From NCBI RefSeq assembly GCF_947242115.1, contig NC_074724.1:33450505-33514504 (forward strand): DNA of 64,000 bases, given 5' to 3'. The stretch is from Biomphalaria glabrata (lineage: Eukaryota > Mollusca > Gastropoda > Planorbidae). Each line of letters starts with the position of its first letter. Positions within the stretch are counted from its first letter, which is position 1. Under the pieces are notes generated by a model. That model ran no database searches, was not told the origin of the DNA, and saw only the letters and a list, made by a program, of their open reading frames with translations. Shown piece after piece: positions 59,501-64,000 of this stretch. The translations under genes and the position numbers were made by a program.

Positions 59501-62500
59501 TTGTTTTTGCTCCAAAAGGTATACCAGGGTATACAAGAGTGGCACATCTGGAAAACAACTGGCCATACTACTTAGCCTTCGGCTTGCCTATACATTTGGC
59601 AGTAGGATACTGGGAGTCTCTTTATACCAGGTAGGAATGCATTTTATCAGGACTTTATATTTATACTCTTGTTTTATTAACTTTTATTGTCTGTAAAACT
59701 GAGACAAATGTGTGAGGTTAAGACAAACAACCCTCTCACTGGATTACAGGATAGAAGAGTGTGGTGAGGTTTTCTTTGAGAATTACAGATCCACATCTCC
59801 TGGATAGCTGCCTTGTTGTGTGGTATGCATGCTGGATTATGGTTCAGTTGTTTGATGGTCGTCCTGGGTTCATACCCTGCCCACTGCCATCCCTCGTCTG
59901 TGGGAGGTTTGGGACTAGGAAGTAGATTAACTTCAACGCTGAAGAAACATCAGAAACACGTAAAACATTTTATACCAAACGCAGAGCAGGAGAAACAGAA
60001 TTGATCTCCTTCTGTTACCTACTATAAGCAAGAGTGTTGTTTGGCCAGCACAGCCGAAGCAATCTGATATTAAAAGATATTTAATAACACCGTTTGCGGT
60101 CTTCATGTTTTCAGAACAATTTTAGACCTACAGCAGAATTTAAACTTGAGAACTTCATATTAGCAGTAAAAACCCCTAGCTCTAGATTGCATTTAATTTT
60201 TTTTTTGTGAAACATCGGTTTTGATTAGCTATATAAAAGTTTTTACAGAAGCAAAACACATCTATTTTTTTTACCGACCCTATATCAACTCACTCCATCT
60301 GTCGTTCTGGTCAGAATCTTTGCACGTTCTATCTACCACTTTCCATTCTGAGATCAAGTTAAAACTGTGCACAATTATTCATTGTCATTGACAATGCATG
60401 AAACAATAAAAAAAATTAAACAATTATTCAAGTAGTCATAACTTATTCATTTTGTTTTATATGGAAAATCAGGGGTAGGAAACCAGTAACAATCCCTACA
60501 GTTACACCCTGACCAACAAGCACAGCCTTTAAACACCAGTCATTAGACTAATAAAACCTTTTATTTTTACAAGCACTTGAATAGTTCATGGCAAAGCATG
60601 TTGGCCTTTCATCATGGAGGCTCAAATTGGAATTTAGACTTGAGGAACTTTCTTTTTTTTTTTAAATTGCTTTTGACAAGTTTGGCTAATCAAAAACAAT
60701 TAATTAATATATTTCAAATTTATTATTATTAGTCTTTACCAATAAAAAATTAATTACACATTTGTATAATTCAAAATAGTTAATGCAATTTCACTCAATA
60801 TGAGCCAGGTTTTAAATTTTATTTTTATTTAACTTGTTTTTGTTTCAGGACCATGGCTTTCACGTTAATATTTCCATTCAGTATATTAGGAGCAACTGCT
60901 GCAGGGCCACCTAGAGAATTGTTGTAAGTAGGAGAACTATCATCAGTCCAAGTTAGATGTGATCTTGGATCATCTTGATTAGTTTGATGTTTGGCAACCC
61001 TGAATTATAATAGTTTGACATAGGCTAATGTATCTAAATTTACATAATGCTGAGAGCATTTCGTTTGAAGATGTTATATTTAGTGAGCTGAGTATTCTTG
61101 GTTTAAGTGGGGATTAAAAAACATCACTCCAACATATGTCAAGTTAATTGATATAAGTTGGAGCCAGATGATAATGATGTCTTCATGTTACAGTAAGATA
61201 GTGTTGATGTAATAATTTATATATTTATTTATATACATACTTTATATGTAACCTTTTCCTGACAGGGAAATATTGATTAGCCTCACGTAATGACAAAAGA
61301 AACATTGTATATACCTACTTGATCCACTTTCTAGAACTTTTTGTTTCCTGTCCACAGTCTGTTCCCCCTCCATCTTATGTTCCCAGCTGTCTATGTAACT
61401 AACGAAATGTACAAATTGTTTGGAAGAACTAGCAGCTCGTCAAAGGTAAGTAAGCGTTCTATTTATAGTACCTGAAACAAGTTCTGAACAAATGCTTATA
61501 TGAAGGTTAAAGGGAAACCCCGATGGTTTTTCAAATTTGTGCTATTGACATATTTAAATTCTGTAAAAAGCTGTAATAGTAAACATTTTACCATTTTTGG
61601 TTTAAATGCTTAGTGTTAGATAGCTTCATTCTAACAGTAGCTGTTAGTATAAATGATGGACTAGCCCATGACTATGGTACAGTTATATATATATATATAT
61701 GTATATATATCTAAAAGCATCAGGATAACCAACTCGAGAAAAGAAAGTAACATTTTCATCTACACCCTTTCCTGTCCCAAAAAGTAAATAGATCGTGTGT
61801 CTGACTGATTCTAAAAAACTGTTCAGTGTAAGGCTAGTCGAGACTACGTGTAGTCAGTTATGACAAGACAACCAAGCGATAGTGTTTGTTGTGTGTTGAG
61901 TGGTCTGGCGAGAAAATACACACTGCCGTGGTTAGTCAAGCATGTCGATCTACCTTAACACATATTTTTTTCTTTGCTTACAAGAACTAGATCCAACTGC
62001 ATTGACCTAGATCTATTTCTTTTACTAAGTTATTATTGAAATAAAGCAAAAAGAATAATATACATTGTCTGTATATCAAAACACATATTATATCAAAAAT
62101 TGTCAAATCTATTGGAGTTTCCCTTTAAATCAAGAAAGGCTTATTATGTATACTCCTATCATATCCATGTGTTCATCTACTCAATGATGGTTATTGGAGA
62201 TAGAAGTAATGTTCAAATTGTTGGTTGACCTGGCTTGTGTAACCATTTCCTTGTTTAAAGGATTATTGAAACAAAAGAGTTTTTGTATGGGTTGTTGTTG
62301 TTTTTTTCTTCCCCTTCTTTCTTGATAAATCTGTGAAGCTATTTGTGAGCATTGTGGGTTGTGTTTTTTTTTTTTTTATTGCTGTTTTGTTTGCTATGTA
62401 CTGAAATACGATTTTTATAAGTAACTTTTTTGTATGTGTTTGGGCATTTAGTGTAGGCTGGGTGTTTCCTCAGGCTTTTTAAAAATATATAGTCCCCGCA

Positions 62501-62888
62501 TTTTAAGGGAGTTTTCGGTCTTGGCAATTTTCTCCAATACTGACATAAAAGGAAACATCTAGGTCTGAAGACTGTAACCGGAATATCCATGGAACAAGGT
62601 GGGGATGGCCAATGGTCCATTCTCCGCCATCCATAGAACTCTCCAAATGGAACTTTTCTGCAGTGGGTTGTGTTGTTGTTTTTTTATTGCTGTTTTGTTT
62701 GCTATGTACTGAAATAAGATTTTTATAAGTAACTTTTTTTGTATGTGTTTGGGTATTTTGCATATATGTATATTTATGTTTTTTGAGGTGACCTATGTAA
62801 CTAAATGAAATAGTTCAGAATCTATTTGGATAGAGCTAAAACATTCAGTGTGCATTTGTTTTCCCTGCAGGTGCCAAAGAGTTCATAA
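53577..62888 (+). CDS. EI24: EI24 autophagy-associated ER membrane protein
   Basis: Etoposide-induced 2.4 (PIG8), a multi-span ER membrane protein needed for autophagic flux and a p53 target in mammals. Ten coding exons: 53577-53773, 53868-53922, 54888-54982, 56980-57079, 57809-57925, 58873-58987, 59519-59630, 60849-60923, 61358-61445 and 62871-62888; total 972 bases, 323 residues (human 340). Family landmarks in order: FGVKDSLSGWW (human RGIKDSIWG), FLWWFPSMAVIKLTSIINN, EWLHYSLFYALYAFEYKWAL (human LHMSLLYSLYCFEYRW) and ENNWPYYLAFGLP (human ERNWPYYFGFGLP). Several hydrophobic membrane spans are evident. The ATG sits 15 residues before GVKD, as in human, and directly follows TTTTTCAG, so an upstream noncoding exon is likely. 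Exon 4 must use the second of two close acceptors (AGGAGACAG/T) to stay in frame. Introns carry SINEs and LINE ends. Confidence 0.93.
54408..54460 (+). repeat. Family D fragment
   Basis: TTTTTACAAAGCTTGCTTAT, TCTGTCTGTCTGGTAAAAAG: the first 50 bases of family D, fused to SINE A. Confidence 0.6.
54456..54635 (-). repeat. tRNA-derived SINE, family A
   Basis: GCCAGCACAACGATCATCCA, TATTAGAGCTGGGTGAACTC, CACCAGGATTCGAATCAAAG, GCTTTACCACTATACCACTG on plus. It lies in an EI24 intron. Confidence 0.8.
55260..55990 (+). mobile_element. CR1/L2-like LINE 3' fragment, diverged, with an insertion
   Basis: GGTTAGACCAAAATTAGAAT (VRPKLEY), AATAGAGTAAAACC, AGTAAAGTATCAATAATACA (SKVSIIH), GCATTAGAGCATGAAACC, then GCCAATGACTTG. 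The sequence stops at an LTR-like insert and resumes at 55953 (CTTAGCAGTGTTTAAGTC). The oldest-looking LINE copy here. Confidence 0.7.
55624..55952. mobile_element. Short LTR-like insert, solo LTR or TRIM (fossil)
   Basis: 329 bases with the ends TGTTA and TAACA, GC-richer than its host, inserted into the LINE at 55260-55990. The LINE bases on the two sides overlap by about four (CTTG and CTTA), as expected of a small target duplication. No coding region and no partner repeat. Family not assigned. Confidence 0.5.
56180..56405 (+). repeat. Interspersed repeat family D, 5' part
   Basis: TTTTTTACAAAGCTTATATC, AACTCACTCTGCCTGTCTGG, GGATCAAGTTGAAATTTGCA, CACAATTATTCATTGTTCC. The tRNA-like 3' part is missing. 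Confidence 0.7.
56420..56905 (+). mobile_element. CR1/L2-like LINE 3' end with intact tail
   Basis: CTGTTTGGGACCCCTCAACT, AATAGAGCAGTGAGATTCAT, CCTTCAGGACAGAAGACTCA, CCAGTGATTTGCCAGAATTT, then the 3' UTR and TATTTTATAAGATAAGATGG. Recognisable over the whole C-terminal region, with some indels. EI24 intron 3. Confidence 0.8.
58090..58345 (+). repeat. tRNA-derived SINE, family A
   Basis: GAGGCACAGGAGCTGAGTGG head, GGGCTCAAATCCTAGTGAAG, CTGACGTTAGTTGGGGACAA, GTTGTGCTGGCCATATGACA, CACGAGGTCTGATTGGGGAA. EI24 intron. Confidence 0.85.
59170..59330 (-). repeat. tRNA-derived SINE, family B
   Basis: AAGTTCCTTCAGATTTGTAG, GGGTTTGACCCTGCTACC, ATGCATACCACATGACCAAG on plus; inverse of family B. EI24 intron. 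Confidence 0.65.
59800..59985 (+). repeat. tRNA-derived SINE, family B, near full length
   Basis: TAGCTGCCTTGTTGTGTGGT head, CTGGGTTCATACCCTGCCC box B, GTGGGAGGTTTGGGACTAGG, CTGAAGAAACATCAGAAACA, CGTAAAACATTTTATACC. EI24 intron. Confidence 0.8.
60260..60810 (+). repeat. Interspersed repeat family D, long copy
   Basis: TTTTTTACCGACCCTATATC, CACTTTCCATTCTGAGATC, CACAATTATTCATTGTCATT. A tRNA-like segment at 60570-60640 follows (CACTTGAATAGTTCATGGCA, GGAGGCTCAAATTGG), then ATCAAAAACAATTAATTAAT. Same layout as 28410-28965. Confidence 0.7.
61680..61712. repeat. Short TA microsatellite
   Basis: TATATATATATATATG and TATATATAT, in the last EI24 intron. Confidence 0.8.
62352..62760. repeat. Direct duplication of about 95 bp, 310 bp apart
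   Basis: GGGTTGTGTTTT with TTTATTGCTGTTTTGTTTGC, TATGTACTGAAATA, TTTTTATAAGTAACTTTTTT and GTATGTGTTTGGG appears at 62352-62448 and again at 62664-62760. It lies in the last EI24 intron. Confidence 0.8.
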
Positions 62889-63339
62889 ATCTTCCAGAAC
62901 TATGCGAACCAAGCCCAGACAGAAAACTAGTAACATACTGTAAATGTATTATCTTGAGTCAGCCAGCAACTTTTGAGAACCCTAAGTCTTTCATAGAATA
63001 TTTTAACTTTCTAACTGTGTCAGTTTTAAAGGACATTTTTTTTTTTGTGTTTGATTGATTTTTGCAAACCATCTGATGCCATGAAGCAGTATGGCAATAG
63101 CTAAATGGTAGCTTTTAACTTGATAATAATTGTCTTAATTAACAACAAAAGTGGCCAGTTTTCTTAGTAAAATTAATGTAAAATATATAAACTTTGTTGC
63201 AATGTTCATACATTTATTAGGTTGGGTGTATTATTAAGTTTTAGAAAGTTTAAGATGTATATTTACAAGGATGAAAAATTAAGATGCTCACTTGTAGACT
63301 AATTTTGAAAGTTCCTGGTTGCATGAATTTCTGAGATAA

Positions 63340-63510
63340 GATTTAGATTAACACACAGATATGTGTCGGACATAATTATCTTATCTTTAGATGAAACATC
63401 TGTAGTTTATAAGATAAAACTAGATTAAAACAAGGATACTCAGGGGATGTAATTGTCTTCTACTTTGAAGGAACATCTGAAATTTATAAGATAAGATAAG
63501 AGCTCAGAAA
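63340..63510. repeat. TAAGATAAGA-type LINE tail fragments
   Basis: Two short pieces, 63370-63420 (ATTATCTTATCTTTAGATGA, TTTATAAGATAAAACT) and 63437-63505 (GATGTAATTGTCTTCTACTT, TGAAATTTATAAGATAAG), in the EI24 3' UTR region. Confidence 0.55.
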
Positions 63511-63790
63511 GGATGAGTATAAAAATAAGCTCAACTTTCATGTAAATAAGAGAAAATGTTGGTATTTATTTATTTAGTTACACCTGTAAAGGTATGGGCA
63601 CCCAATAACACATCTCGTGTGTGTCCTATTTCTTGCGTTATTTTCAATGAAATATTCAAGTTGTGAAATGTAAACATAAGCACAATTGACCTACTTTAAT
63701 GCTGGCATGAGGACATCAATATTTAATCAATATTGTTTTTGTACAGAGCTTGTCAATTGTAGTCAAACTGAATATCCATTAGATTGGATC

Positions 63791-63796
63791 AATAAA
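63791..63796 (+). promoter_or_regulatory. Candidate EI24 polyadenylation signal
   Basis: AATAAA, about 900 bases past the EI24 stop and the only canonical one I see after it. It sits in repeat-like sequence (ATTATCTTATCTTAGG follows), so its use is uncertain. Confidence 0.4.
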
Positions 63797-64000
63797 AATT
63801 ATCTTATCTTAGGATAAATCATCCAAGTTCAAAGTTGCTATTAAAATTTTTGATTATGGACCAAAAAACTGTAGCCTCTGCTAGATGAAACTAATTCATT
63901 AAGCACTTTGAAAGCTTGTTTGTATTACATAGTTGCTAGTTAGACATTTCGTTTTTTAATCAAATATGTGTAGGTCTTGTACACACAAAAAATGGACATG

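Overview
The window is animal nuclear DNA: AT-rich, with split genes that have GT-AG introns, many SINE and LINE relics, hAT-type transposons and long minisatellites. The repeat style (tRNA-headed SINEs, RTE and CR1/L2-like LINEs ending in TAAGA tails, CTAGATCT-rich low-complexity blocks) and the protein sequences suggest a gastropod mollusc, most likely a freshwater pulmonate snail. The species assignment is inference.

Five host genes could be assembled by eye from exons whose splice phases agree. (1) 365-6822, minus: the first nine coding exons of a KNTC1 (ROD) kinetochore protein, running off the left edge, with a probable upstream noncoding exon at 7407-7487. (2) 20286-25092, minus: a small secreted protein with a signal peptide and a CpcT/CpeT-like layout, with a TATA box and noncoding first exon near 27.1-27.2 kb. 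Its 3' end is not settled; an orphan terminal exon at 12747-12876 may belong to it. (3) 36168-40427, plus: a 114-residue protein with a C-terminal ubiquitin-like fold, three coding exons. (4) 44407-48808, minus: ribosomal protein S25, four exons, 124 residues, with a TOP-type 5' end. (5) 53577-62888, plus: EI24, ten coding exons, 323 residues. The ubiquitin-like gene and RPS25 converge tail to tail; RPS25 and EI24 diverge. Functionally the genes are unrelated housekeeping or cell-biology genes and I see no co-operating gene system.

The rest is mobile-element and tandem-repeat DNA. 7.8-12.4 kb holds SINEs, a hAT-like MITE, a GC-richer unassigned block and an RTE LINE. 13.4-17.5 kb holds a palindromic MITE with a telomere-like core, a solo LTR in a TA microsatellite, and a 2.4-kb hAT transposon with terminal inverted repeats and an exact 8-bp target duplication. 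17.8-24.4 kb is a cluster of minisatellites in and beside the introns of gene 2; one of them grew out of an interspersed repeat. 25.6-34.1 kb holds LINE ends, SINEs and three MITEs, one with perfect 26-bp terminal repeats and a perfect 8-bp target duplication. 34-63.9 kb holds genes 3 to 5 with SINEs and LINE tails in their introns and flanks.
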